Below, piece by piece: positions 56,473 to 64,000 of a stretch of 64,000 bases of DNA; the first letter of the stretch is position 1, and the number at the start of each line of letters is the position of its first letter. Position numbers and translations under genes: made by a program. The notes under the pieces were generated by a model. It ran no database searches, was not told the origin of the DNA, and saw nothing but the letters and a program-made list of their open reading frames with translations. This stretch comes from Acidobacteriaceae bacterium. Its GTDB lineage: Bacteria > Acidobacteriota > Terriglobia > Terriglobales > Acidobacteriaceae. Location of the stretch: assembly GCA_028283655.1 (NCBI GenBank), contig JAPWKE010000003.1, positions 1,302,001-1,366,000 of the forward strand, written 5' to 3'.

Positions 56473-57125
56473 CCGACCGGCTCCTCCTGGATTTCAGGAG
56501 CGAGAGCCGCGAGCTCCCGGACAGTGATAGGGGTATACGACTTCATCGGCGTGAAGACCTCGTGCTTCCCGAGATGTGCAAAGAGCGTGCCCTCTTGGCT
56601 GAACGATGACATCTGGGCCAGTACCTCGAAACGAAAGTCGCGGCGCTGAAATTTGCCCCTGCCGAGGTAGCCCCACTCGGCGAAGGTTATCGGACGGCCG
56701 TCTTCCATGCGCATTGTGAGCGCATCGCCGTGGACGAGGTTTTGTGAGAGTACATACAGTGCTGCGAGATAAGACTCGTCAGCGGAGTCGATGTTGAGGT
56801 AGTCAGATAAAACCTCAAGCATGTTCGCTCGACATTCGACGATGTTGTCAGGCAGAAGTTCGATACCGTAACAGCACATGACAGCAAGCAAGGCGTAGTG
56901 TCGCCTTTCGAAATCAGCTCTCCCAAACTTCGCCTCTACGGCGGCGAGCTTGCGTTTGAGAACGGGGACCAGGAAGTTCCCACTGCCGCAGGCTGGTTCA
57001 AGAAAACGGGAGTCGATTCGTTCCGTCTCATTTCTGACCAAATCGAGCATGTTTTCGACCAGCCATGAGGGCGTGAAAACTTCTCCGTGGTCAGCGACGC
57101 GACGCTTGGACTTGATTAGACTCAT
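56469..57125 (-). CDS. N-6 DNA methylase subunit with motif I only
   Basis: A 218-residue protein with SAM-binding motif I FLEPACGSGNFLVPVL and YGIELLPDNIVECRANML, HGDALT, but no NPPY-type catalytic box. It ends with MKSYTPITVRELAALAPEI. Similar short subunits accompany Eco57I-type methylases in other genomes, where the pair probably forms one working enzyme. First gene of the operon; the SD is weak. Confidence 0.75.
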   Translation of the reverse strand: MSLIKSKRRVADHGEVFTPSWLVENMLDLVRNETERIDSRFLEPACGSGNFLVPVLKRKLAAVEAKFGRADFERRHYALLAVMCCYGIELLPDNIVECRANMLEVLSDYLNIDSADESYLAALYVLSQNLVHGDALTMRMEDGRPITFAEWGYLGRGKFQRRDFRFEVLAQMSSFSQEGTLFAHLGKHEVFTPMKSYTPITVRELAALAPEIQEEPVG

Positions 57126-57304
57126 AATGCTTCGACGTTCTGTTGATTATAGTTCTGTATTCTTTGGATTTCGGCTTGGTTCCCCAACGCGTGATCGCAG
57201 CAAATCGCTCAGCAAAGCGGAGAAAACGGGGGAAGGTGCAGGAGGAGGAACTCGACTCCTGCCGCGCAGCCGTCGAGCGAGGACGGAAGCCGTCGGAAAT
57301 GGGT

Positions 57305-57336
57305 GCAGGGAGAAACCGAGCGGGTTTCTCCCTGCC
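57305..57336. terminator. Hairpin between the restriction operon and DUF6908 gene
   Basis: CAGGGAGAAACC / GGTTTCTCCCTG-like stem (one base offset) with GAGC loop; no T-run, so either a weak terminator or an RNA structure. No gene is supported in 57126-57396. Confidence 0.4.
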
Positions 57337-57396
57337 GCGCGAGAAGCGCGATGAAACGCTGAGGCAACAAGTTCGTGGCCTCAGCAACACAACTCG

Positions 57397-57810
57397 CTAG
57401 CTGATAATGCACTTGTCCGTGAAGGCGTCTATGAAGCCCTGATGACGGAGGTTTGCGTCCCATGTCTTAGCGAAGCTCTCGAGCTGCTGGTGCAGCGAGG
57501 GAAGGTAGATGTAGTTGCCGCTGACGATGTTCCGGCTCCACTGCTCTACGCCTACATAGTCGTTTCTGTAGTAGTAGAGGCTGAGGTGTGCTCCGCCTGC
57601 AAAGCCAATCTCGAAACACATTTCGGGGTCGCGCATCGGGTCGCTGTTGAGATTGCCGTAGTGAGCTACGGAGAGTGCAGGCAAACCGCAGGGCCCGGAC
57701 TTATTTACCGCCTCAATGACGAGCGTCAAATATGGCGAGTTCTCGATCTTGAGGTAGAGGCTGGGACGCCAGCCTCCACCCTTTTGCATTAGGGCCAGTA
57801 GTGTCTTCAT
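57397..57810 (-). CDS. DUF6908-like protein of integrative elements
   Basis: A 137-residue protein with PYLTLVIEAV, SVAHYGNLNSDPMRDPEMCFEIG and LSLYYYRNDYVGVEQ, matching the DUF6908 type often found beside ArdC on plasmids and ICEs. Function unknown. Its start overlaps the ArdC stop by 4 bp. Confidence 0.65.
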   Translation of the reverse strand: MKTLLALMQKGGGWRPSLYLKIENSPYLTLVIEAVNKSGPCGLPALSVAHYGNLNSDPMRDPEMCFEIGFAGGAHLSLYYYRNDYVGVEQWSRNIVSGNYIYLPSLHQQLESFAKTWDANLRHQGFIDAFTDKCIIS

Positions 57811-58712
57811 GCCGCTACCTCCTCGCGCTCTACGTCGTCGGTGATCTCGGCCTGCTGTGCAGGCTCCAAGGCAGCAAGGATGATGCCGGCGGTCTGCTGG
57901 ATGACTTCCAAGCTCTCGGCTAACAGAGAGGCATTTCCCTGATAAAGCTGGATGTAGTCTGCGGACGCCGTTCCGGTGAGAAGACCAACGGCCTTTCCGA
58001 CAACAAAGGCCACTGCCTCGGCCTCTAGTTCGCGGATGGTCTTGGTGGTCGCGGTGCGGCGTTCTGTCTTGTGCAGGAGTTCGTGCGCCGTCTCATGCAC
58101 CAGCGTCGAAAACTCCTCGGCCTTGGACTGACCGGGAAGAATGGCAATACGTCCGCCGTAGCTCATGCCCAGCGCGGGGGCAATCTTCTCGTTGTAGACA
58201 AGCTGAATGCCCTTGCCCTTGACGAACGCAACCAGCCGCTCGATATTCTCGCCGGGGTCGCCGCTGACCTCGTGCAGGTTGGGCAAGTCTACGCCGTTCG
58301 TCTGGGAGATATCGAAGACATAGGCATTGCGGAAGCCCAATAGAACGCGCTCGTTCTGCTTGGTGATGTCCTTCTGCGCTTCGGCATCCTTCTTGCGGCG
58401 GACGCCAACCATCGGGGCAAGAATACGAATGCCCTTGGCTCCTGCATTCACGCTGCGCCCCATATTCTTCCACGTCCAGAATCCAGCAACGCGGGTGGCT
58501 TCGGGCATCTGCCGTGCAATCTCTAGCACGTTCCCAAAACTGTAGTTATGAAAGCGGCTCATGGCGGTGAGGTAGTCGGTGAGGGCGTCGGACTTGCCCG
58601 CCTCCAACTGATCAATCAGGAGCTTGATATTGGCAAGGATGAGTTCCTGTTTCGTGAGGGGCTTCTTGCTGTCGATGGCGGTGGGGGTCTTGGTGGTGGC
58701 TGTGTTGCTCAT
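57807..58712 (-). CDS. ArdC-like antirestriction protein (DUF1738 + zinc metallopeptidase)
   Basis: A 301-residue protein with an ArdC N-terminal ssDNA-binding part (NYSFGNVLEIARQMPEATRVAGFWTWKNMGRSV, ILAPM) and a C-terminal metallopeptidase with HETAHELLH. ArdC protects incoming DNA from host restriction during conjugation. ATG 58712 is supported by AAGGAG; upstream reading adds no conserved residues. A signature of conjugative DNA; relevant given the restriction genes next door. Confidence 0.85.
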   Translation of the reverse strand: MSNTATTKTPTAIDSKKPLTKQELILANIKLLIDQLEAGKSDALTDYLTAMSRFHNYSFGNVLEIARQMPEATRVAGFWTWKNMGRSVNAGAKGIRILAPMVGVRRKKDAEAQKDITKQNERVLLGFRNAYVFDISQTNGVDLPNLHEVSGDPGENIERLVAFVKGKGIQLVYNEKIAPALGMSYGGRIAILPGQSKAEEFSTLVHETAHELLHKTERRTATTKTIRELEAEAVAFVVGKAVGLLTGTASADYIQLYQGNASLLAESLEVIQQTAGIILAALEPAQQAEITDDVEREEVAA

Positions 58713-59159
58713 GGTGTTGTCTCCTTGGCGGTTGCCGTTGCTGTTGCACTTCATGCCGTCGCGGCATGTACCTACATGCCGAACGCCTCCTGGCGAAGGC
58801 GGGGGTAGCAAGCGTCAAGGGGAGTGGGTATCTCCCACCCGCAGCAAAGCGGAGGGCGCGGCTTCATCGCGTGATTTTGCGCAGCAAAATTATGGGGAAA
58901 CCCCTTGACGCGCGCGTGGGGCAGAGCCCCTAGCGAGGTTTGGTTTCCTTATTGGCGTGCGGAGCACGCAGACAAATCAGGGTCGGCGTTGCGGGCAGGA
59001 ACAGGCCCGCCCCTAAAGAAAAAAAGGCGGAAGACGCGAAGCGGCTGGAGATGAAGAGTAATCCGTTAGCCTGACGAATCACAGGTGCGTGCTGGAAAAT
59101 AGAAGGTAGTACAGACGTAGCCATACAAAATACTCCAACCGAAATCTGTAGAGACTTCC
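58713..59159. other. Intergenic region with large inverted repeat
   Basis: A 447-bp divergent gap. GCGTCAAGGGG (58812-58822) is repeated inverted at 58901-58911 (CCCCTTGACGC), with AATTTTGC-type palindrome ATTTTGCGCAGCAAAAT (58874-58890) inside. Further GC-rich palindromes (GTGGGTATCTCCCAC) occur. No gene is supported; it may hold a transfer origin or promoters. Confidence 0.45.
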
Positions 59160-59858
59160 ATGCCAGAGATTCCCAAATTCTCGCCATACAGTGACATGAA
59201 CACTTTCGAACGATGCGACGCCTTGGCACGAGCAAAGGTGCGCGACCAAACGATGGCTGAACTTCGCTACATAGAGGACTTTCGCCGGTCGGCGTTGGAG
59301 CTCTTCTTGAAGGCCATTGCTGCCGAGGAAGGTATCGTCGTGCCATCACCGGATGGCGGGTATCGACGGGCGCTTGTCGCCCACTTCTTGCAGGGTGCCA
59401 GGCACGTTCACAGCGCGATTGTCGAGGGAGCGTATGCCAAGTCGGCGGCGATTCTGAAGCAGGACATGGAGCTACTCTGCCGCATCGAAGAAGTCAAAGC
59501 CGGGACGGAGAAAGAGGGACAGCAGCCGCAGTTCCGAGCCGCTCCCTATCTGGGACGAATGAATGGCCATCTCAACGACCTCGCTCATCCGTCGAAAGAG
59601 GGGCTGATTCATCTCTCCCTGGAGCAAACGGTCGCGGACGGCAAACGCGGCATCTCGCCCTTTCCGATTTACGAGCCGAAATTCGCAAAGAGCCACTTCA
59701 GCATTCATGCCTATCTCTGCTTGCAGGCCTCTCGTGAAGCCATTGAACTTCTGGCCGAAGCAAAGAGCGAGACCGACACGAAGGTAGTCGAGCTGGCAAA
59801 TGAGTGGAAAGCTCTGCACGCGCATGGCTTAGCGCAACGCGTTTTTCTGGAAGAGTAA
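59160..59858 (+). CDS. Hypothetical helical protein of the element cargo
   Basis: A 232-residue, mostly helical soluble protein. No family is recognised with confidence; the stretch GRMNGHLNDLAHPSKEG recalls the L-x3-x-HPS pattern of DUF5677-like, HEPN-related proteins. No Shine-Dalgarno is clear; ATG 59196 is an alternative start. It is followed 54 bp later by the PIN-like gene on the same strand. Confidence 0.6.
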   Translation: MPEIPKFSPYSDMNTFERCDALARAKVRDQTMAELRYIEDFRRSALELFLKAIAAEEGIVVPSPDGGYRRALVAHFLQGARHVHSAIVEGAYAKSAAILKQDMELLCRIEEVKAGTEKEGQQPQFRAAPYLGRMNGHLNDLAHPSKEGLIHLSLEQTVADGKRGISPFPIYEPKFAKSHFSIHAYLCLQASREAIELLAEAKSETDTKVVELANEWKALHAHGLAQRVFLEE

Positions 59859-59912
59859 ACAACGGGCGTTACGATTCGGTAAGGCGAGCTTCGCACAATA
59901 TGGAGATGAACA

Positions 59913-61106
59913 ATGGCGACCGAGGCTGACGATACCGACGTCCAAACGATGAACGAAACGGAGAACTACGAACTCCCCGGGAGACGATCCGACTTGACGT
60001 CTGATTCTGCCATACCGCTCGTTTGGCCACCCCTGCTGGAGCTTCCTGCCGCAGACAAGCTTGTCGTCTACCTCGACCTGAATCATTGGATCGGGCTGTC
60101 GCAGGCCCTGATCGGACATCGGCAGGGTGCAGCCCATGTAGACACTCTTGAAGCATGTCGTGCTGCCCGCGCATCGGGTCGCGTTACCTTCGTTCTGTCC
60201 GGAACGGCCTATATCGAGGTGCAACGGATCAAACATCCGGATCAGCGCCGTCGGTTGGCTGAAGTTGTTGAAGAACTAGCCGACTTTAGCACGCTTGTAG
60301 GCCGCCATGTGGCAATGGCGCTCGAGCTTGATGCGGTGCTTGACCCAATCGCGAAACGGCCAAGTCAACTGTCTAAGGTGCCTCTGCTCGGACGCGGTGT
60401 GCGACACGCATTCGGAATCCAGAGTGGGTTTTCGATCATGGGGCCTGAAGGGGACGTCACGGAAAGTTTTCGGCAACGATATGGCCCCGCAAAATTCGAC
60501 GCCCACATGGCAGAGACCATGTTGAAGATGGAGCGGTCGATTTTCCGGGGTCCCATGAACGCGGACGAAGAGAAGGGGTTGCGATCGTATGGCTATCTCC
60601 CAGAAAGCACCGTTGCCATGGCTCAGAAGCGACTGGAACACGAACTTTCTTACAAGCGGACGATGGATGCAGACCCTTCCATTCGTCGCGGAGATCTCAC
60701 TGACTATGTGTCAGTCCGAGAACTGCTGATCGAATTCCAAGACATTCTTCCGCGAACACTCCAGCAGAGAGGTCTGGTGCTCGCGGATTTGAGAGAAGGG
60801 CGCGAAGCGGGCCGAAGGTTGGTGCATTCCATGCCCAGCACGGACGTGTCGATCACTTTGAAATCGGCATGGCATCGCAACGGTCAGCGGGAATGGGCCA
60901 CGAACGACATCTTCGACATCGATGCACTGTCCCTCGCGATGCCGTACTGCGATGTCGTGGTGACGGAAAAGGCCTGCGCACATATCCTGCGAACCGCAAA
61001 GATCGACCAGCGGATGAACACGGCGCTCCTTACAAATCTCCAAGAGTTACCTGAAGTGCTGAAGAGCAGCATGTCGAAGCGCGTACCTGCGACTTTGGTG
61101 ATGTAG
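59913..61106 (+). CDS. PIN-like nuclease domain protein
   Basis: A 397-residue protein of unrecognised family. It has the acidic layout of a PIN-type RNase: LVVYLDLNHWIGL near residue 55, Glu in TAYIEVQR, and near the end IFDIDALSLAMPYCDVVVTE. A long helical insertion separates these. GGAG about 10 nt upstream supports ATG 59913. The neighbour downstream is also PIN-like. Confidence 0.6.
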   Translation: MATEADDTDVQTMNETENYELPGRRSDLTSDSAIPLVWPPLLELPAADKLVVYLDLNHWIGLSQALIGHRQGAAHVDTLEACRAARASGRVTFVLSGTAYIEVQRIKHPDQRRRLAEVVEELADFSTLVGRHVAMALELDAVLDPIAKRPSQLSKVPLLGRGVRHAFGIQSGFSIMGPEGDVTESFRQRYGPAKFDAHMAETMLKMERSIFRGPMNADEEKGLRSYGYLPESTVAMAQKRLEHELSYKRTMDADPSIRRGDLTDYVSVRELLIEFQDILPRTLQQRGLVLADLREGREAGRRLVHSMPSTDVSITLKSAWHRNGQREWATNDIFDIDALSLAMPYCDVVVTEKACAHILRTAKIDQRMNTALLTNLQELPEVLKSSMSKRVPATLVM

Positions 61107-61498
61107 ACCGCTGGAGGGTGGGCCGCACGAAGGTTCCCTGACCGGGGGCTCGGGCGAAAACGTCCCCGCTGAGGTGGCTGGCGTAGGCCGTGCCAGCGGC
61201 TAGAGGCAGCGCAGAACCTCCCGCCCCCAGCGACAATCCAGTGGGATTTGCTGGTGTTTTGACCGATTTCTGCTTTTTCGTCTATCACCCCTCTGTTCAG
61301 AGGGAGTTTTATGGAAATTTGGTTGATGCATCATTGGAGGGCGCTCTCAGGAGGCTGGTTGATCCCGGTTGTGGCATGGCTTTACCGGAGAGTCGGCTTC
61401 CGTCGCTTGTCGGTTGAAGGCGATTTCTGGAGCTTCGAGTAGCGGAAGCCGGAATCTAGGGCCTTGCTGGAAGAATCGAGGGAGTCGAAGTCGAGACG
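61107..61498 (+). other. Gene-free gap with two terminator-like hairpins
   Basis: A 392-bp stretch between the two PIN-like genes. It has CCAGC-AATCC / GGATT-GCTGG followed by TGTTTT (61226-61260) and CCCTCT-GTTC-AGAGGG followed by AGTTTTA (61289-61311), plus a wide CGGCTTCCG / CGGAAGCCG repeat (61394-61402, 61443-61451). No open frame with a ribosome site stands out. Confidence 0.55.
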
Positions 61499-62617
61499 AT
61501 GAGCAAAGCTAAACAATCCGTGGGTTCCGAGATCGCGAAGATACTACGCGCCGACTTGCTCCCGAATCTGCTGGCAATTCTGGAGAGCTTTCCCGCGCTC
61601 CGGTCGATGCTTCCGCAAGTGCTGCAGTTAGCGGTCGTGATCGACGCCAACGTGGTCTACGGCGAGCTTCGATGGCGTCTCAAGAAGCGCCCCCGGCCAA
61701 ACCTGCGCTCTTCCCTAGAGGAGGCGCTAGCGAGCCACGTTCTGATCGCGTATGCCCCGCACCATCTCGACGACGAAATCCATGAGCACATGGAAGAGAT
61801 TGCCGCTGATACAAAACAGCCGGTCGAAACCGTTACGCGCGAATGGAAAGCGTTCCGATCCTTCATTCACTTCCATACCGGACGCAAAGGCGCGGGAGGC
61901 CGAGTCTCCGATCCTGACGATGCCGCCTACCTCGATACGCTGCAAGAGGTCGCCGTGCGCGGTATCTACACCCGAGACACGCACTTTCAGGATTCTGCCG
62001 CTCCGTTGGTTTTTGTCGCGATGGACATGCGAAACCCGATGGATGGGGCGTTGCGGCGCTACGCACGGGCCACAGCAGTGCGAGTTGGACTCTCGATGGG
62101 ATCCTCTGTCTCTGCCGTAGTGAGCGTAGAGGCTCTGATCGCACTGGGTCGATTGCTCAAGGCTTTTTCCGCCGCCTTCAAACGCCTCTCGTCCGGTGCC
62201 CAGCTTCTGATCCTCGCCGGCGTGACGGCAGTCATCCTCCATCCCAAATCGAGGGCGAAACTGAAAGAACTATGGGAGGCATTTCAGGAGACAGTGCGTC
62301 CGCTGCTTTGGGATGCCGTAGTGGAAGCGATGTATGAATTCGCCGAAGCGACGGAGACGGCGGAGGTCGCTCGTCGGGAGATTGAGGTTCTCCTTCCCGC
62401 AGCTCGACGTCGTCCTCTGATCGCTCATGCGCGTGCAGTGTGCCTAGCATCATCTCGACCGCTCTCGGAGGAGACGATTTTGCGTAGGGTGAGGACGAAT
62501 GGATATGTTTCTCGCAACGGTGGCTCGGCAGTCTATCTCCGCCGCTTACTGCGGGCAGATGGCAAGTTTGTGGAGTCTGCTATGGGATGGTCACATAAGA
62601 GTAGAACGACTACCTAA
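61499..62617 (+). CDS. PIN nuclease with membrane segment and winged-helix C-terminus
   Basis: A 372-residue protein. The PIN acidic residues are in VVIDANVVYGE, HLDDEIHEHM, DPDDAAYL and TRDTHF. After it, residues ~200-250 carry a hydrophobic stretch (LSSGAQLLILAGVTAVILH) that may be a TM helix. The end (RRRPLIAHARAVCLASSRPLSEETILRRVRTNGYVS) looks like a winged helix. Unusual architecture; an RNase toxin or defence effector is plausible but not shown. Confidence 0.62.
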   Translation: MSKAKQSVGSEIAKILRADLLPNLLAILESFPALRSMLPQVLQLAVVIDANVVYGELRWRLKKRPRPNLRSSLEEALASHVLIAYAPHHLDDEIHEHMEEIAADTKQPVETVTREWKAFRSFIHFHTGRKGAGGRVSDPDDAAYLDTLQEVAVRGIYTRDTHFQDSAAPLVFVAMDMRNPMDGALRRYARATAVRVGLSMGSSVSAVVSVEALIALGRLLKAFSAAFKRLSSGAQLLILAGVTAVILHPKSRAKLKELWEAFQETVRPLLWDAVVEAMYEFAEATETAEVARREIEVLLPAARRRPLIAHARAVCLASSRPLSEETILRRVRTNGYVSRNGGSAVYLRRLLRADGKFVESAMGWSHKSRTTT

Positions 62618-62627
62618 GGCAAACACG

Positions 62628-63677
62628 ATGATGCGAAAGCACGTTTACCAACTAACGAATCTGCACTTCCTCGGAAGTCGAATCACAACGTTCCCGGACG
62701 GGAGCTGGTCACGCGACACGCTCGATTTCGCGTACAAGGACGTGCGCTGTACGCTGCAACAGGCTGAGGGTTACCGCGAAACTATAAAAGAGTTGAGCCG
62801 AACGCACGGGGCAGGCATCACCGCCACACTGACCCTTGAGACCGACATCGACCGGCCGCAGCATGAGATGGACGAACTCGCCGACGCGGCTTGCGAACTT
62901 CTGGCCTTCGCGACCAAAAACGAGGTTTTCTGGGCGAAACGGGACACCTTTGATGAAAACGGCAGTTTGGTCTCCGGTAAAGGACGTTCGCTCGGTGCCA
63001 GAGTTCGTGACTTTCACGAAGGGTGGTCCATTCTCAACGATGTTGTCATCACCAAGGACAACGGCCACAGGGATGAACTGCAAATCTTTCTTCGAACAGT
63101 ATTCGAGCGGTACTTCGACACCCTTCGAGCAAAACTAAAACTACCCCTGATGTGGATTGCTGAAGCTGAGCATTTTGGTTTTGTGGACCTGAACTTTATG
63201 ACCCTGTTCATTGCGATGGAACGACTCAAGAGCGAATTTGCTCCCAAGAAGAAGCAAGACTTCCTGCACCTGGACTGGCAGAGGATGTTGGATGGGGAGC
63301 TCGCAAAGACTGTCTTGAGCGCTATTCAAGATGAAGTAGGACCGCTCTCGCCGGAACAAGAGAAGGCGATCATTGGGAAGTTACGTGGAGCGAACACACC
63401 CTCGACCGGCGTTCAGATCGATGAGTTCTGCCGTAGCCTCGGCGTCAAAGGGCTGGAAAAAGATATGACTGAACTTCGCAATAAGCTGACGCATACGGCA
63501 GCATACGGAAACTTTGACTTGCCGAAGGTGCTTAGTCTCCACGTCGAGCTTTCGCATGTAGTTGACGTCTGCGTGCTGAAGATTCTTGGGTACCGGGGAT
63601 ACTACTGTCATCGCGCGACGGACTGGCGAAACGTCAGCTTGGACGAAGAATCAACGGCTGAAGATAAGATATCGTGA
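62628..63677 (+). CDS. HEPN-like (ApeA-type) protein
   Basis: A 349-residue protein with a C-terminal HEPN signature: TELRNKLTHTAAYGNFD, where R-x4-H is the RNase motif, followed by a helical HxELSHVVDVCVLKILGY region. N-terminal part is unknown, as in ApeA-like proteins. Start at ATG 62628 with AAGG upstream; an upstream frame overlaps the preceding gene. A HEPN RNase fits phage defence or a toxin. Confidence 0.65.
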   Translation: MMRKHVYQLTNLHFLGSRITTFPDGSWSRDTLDFAYKDVRCTLQQAEGYRETIKELSRTHGAGITATLTLETDIDRPQHEMDELADAACELLAFATKNEVFWAKRDTFDENGSLVSGKGRSLGARVRDFHEGWSILNDVVITKDNGHRDELQIFLRTVFERYFDTLRAKLKLPLMWIAEAEHFGFVDLNFMTLFIAMERLKSEFAPKKKQDFLHLDWQRMLDGELAKTVLSAIQDEVGPLSPEQEKAIIGKLRGANTPSTGVQIDEFCRSLGVKGLEKDMTELRNKLTHTAAYGNFDLPKVLSLHVELSHVVDVCVLKILGYRGYYCHRATDWRNVSLDEESTAEDKIS

Positions 63678-63713
63678 CGGTCATAGGCTTCTATGGCGAG
63701 TAATCTGCGCAAG

Positions 63714-63735
63714 CACGCCCATTCAATGGGCGACT
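63714..63735 (+). other. Hairpin after the HEPN-like gene
   Basis: CGCCCAT / ATGGGCG with a TCA loop and no T-run. Possible weak terminator. Confidence 0.35.
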
Positions 63736-63792
63736 AGGATTGTCAGTGGCATTTGAAGTCGCAGTTTGAAGATCAGCAATAAGGAGAGATAC

Positions 63793-64000
63793 TTGGCATC
63801 GACCAACATCGAAGTCGCGAACGCACGTAGTGTCCAAAGCTTCATCGGTCTCGTATCGCATGCGACAGCACCTGGAGTGCAGCGGTTTTACCGTGGGGTA
63901 CCTAAGCACTTCAACAAAAGCGTACCTTCGGTTTTCCGATCACCTACACGCATCGAAAATGAAAAGCTCCTCTTCAATCAGCTCCTAGCCAGAAACCCAT
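63793..64000 (+). CDS. FRG-domain protein, N-terminal part (cut by window edge)
   Basis: TTG 63793 with AAGGAG 7 nt upstream opens a frame with no ATG that runs to the window end (69 aa). It reads MASTNIEVANARS-VQSFIGLVSHA, then QRFYRGVPKHFNKSVPSVFR and IENEKLLFNQLLARNP. The F-Y-R-G...PSVFR...E-x-L-L pattern is that of the FRG domain, common in phage-defence and toxin-like proteins. The catalytic part may lie outside. Confidence 0.75.
   Translation, partial: MASTNIEVANARSVQSFIGLVSHATAPGVQRFYRGVPKHFNKSVPSVFRSPTRIENEKLLFNQLLARNP

Noticed and set aside
57143-57400. An 85-aa basic open frame upstream of the DUF6908 gene
   Set aside because: Arg/Lys/Glu-rich from GC-rich repeats; overlaps a hairpin; no ribosome site and no family.
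58930-59349. A 139-aa minus-strand open frame over the 59.2-kb gene start
   Set aside because: Overlaps the plus-strand gene and has low-complexity Arg/Pro content.
61190-61417. A 75-aa open frame between the two PIN-like genes
   Set aside because: No ribosome site and it runs through two terminator-like hairpins.

Overview
The window looks like a chromosomal segment of an acidobacterium of the Terriglobales type (Terriglobus, Granulicella or Edaphobacter-like). This is inferred from gene content and style: a large secreted protein of tandem choice-of-anchor D/ASH repeats, a Ser/Thr kinase fused to TPR repeats, many signal-peptide hypotheticals, moderately high GC and the housekeeping alleles. 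No species call is possible from sequence alone.

From 1 to about 50.2 kb the window is ordinary chromosome. It opens with the protein quality-control block clpP (3' end), an azoreductase, clpX and lon. Then come small membrane proteins, an MFS exporter, the kinase, a membrane glycosyltransferase-like protein, two HAD phosphatases, an isoaspartyl peptidase, tRNA-Leu(GAG), secG, an MBL hydrolase, an aminotransferase, the giant ASH-repeat protein, ribBA, recQ, glmU, a REC/HD-GYP regulator, a pterin dehydratase, a second membrane glycosyltransferase-like protein, a PCYCGC-type protein, a DUF202 protein and tmRNA (ssrA).

At 34.2-38.1 kb is a compact bufferin/HvfA-type RiPP locus. It has a Cys-rich secreted precursor, a MNIO (DUF692) maturase and a HvfC/BufC-like partner on the minus strand. 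Divergently, on the plus strand, lie DoxX, an ECF sigma factor and a short zinc-finger anti-sigma. Both arms carry the same promoter-like motif, TGTAAC-N17-CTCYAAGGG, in the 399-bp gap between them. The likely circuit is a metal or oxidative signal releasing the sigma factor, which then switches on both arms. At 38.6-43.4 kb is an amino-sugar utilisation group: sugar porter, DeoR-type regulator, stand-alone GlmS-like isomerase and BadF-type kinase. At 43.4-48.8 kb a TetR regulator faces an MdtNOP-like tripartite efflux operon (TolC, YtcA, HlyD, FUSC) across three copies of a 15-bp pseudo-palindrome. alaC follows.

At 50.26 kb the character changes. The 3' half of a tRNA-Leu gene on the minus strand, with no 5' half, is followed by integrase-arm-like repeats. 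From there to the right edge the content is accessory: an XRE regulator with its own palindrome, a nuclease-like gene broken by an in-frame TGA, and a three-gene operon of a split adenine methyltransferase plus a GIY-YIG/helicase fusion (probable restriction-modification). Then come DUF6908-like and ArdC-like anti-restriction genes, and a run of unknown genes: one helical protein, two PIN-like nucleases, a HEPN-like protein and the start of an FRG-domain gene cut by the window edge. I read this as one end of an integrative element carrying a defence cargo. Its integrase and the intact tRNA-Leu should lie beyond 64 kb.
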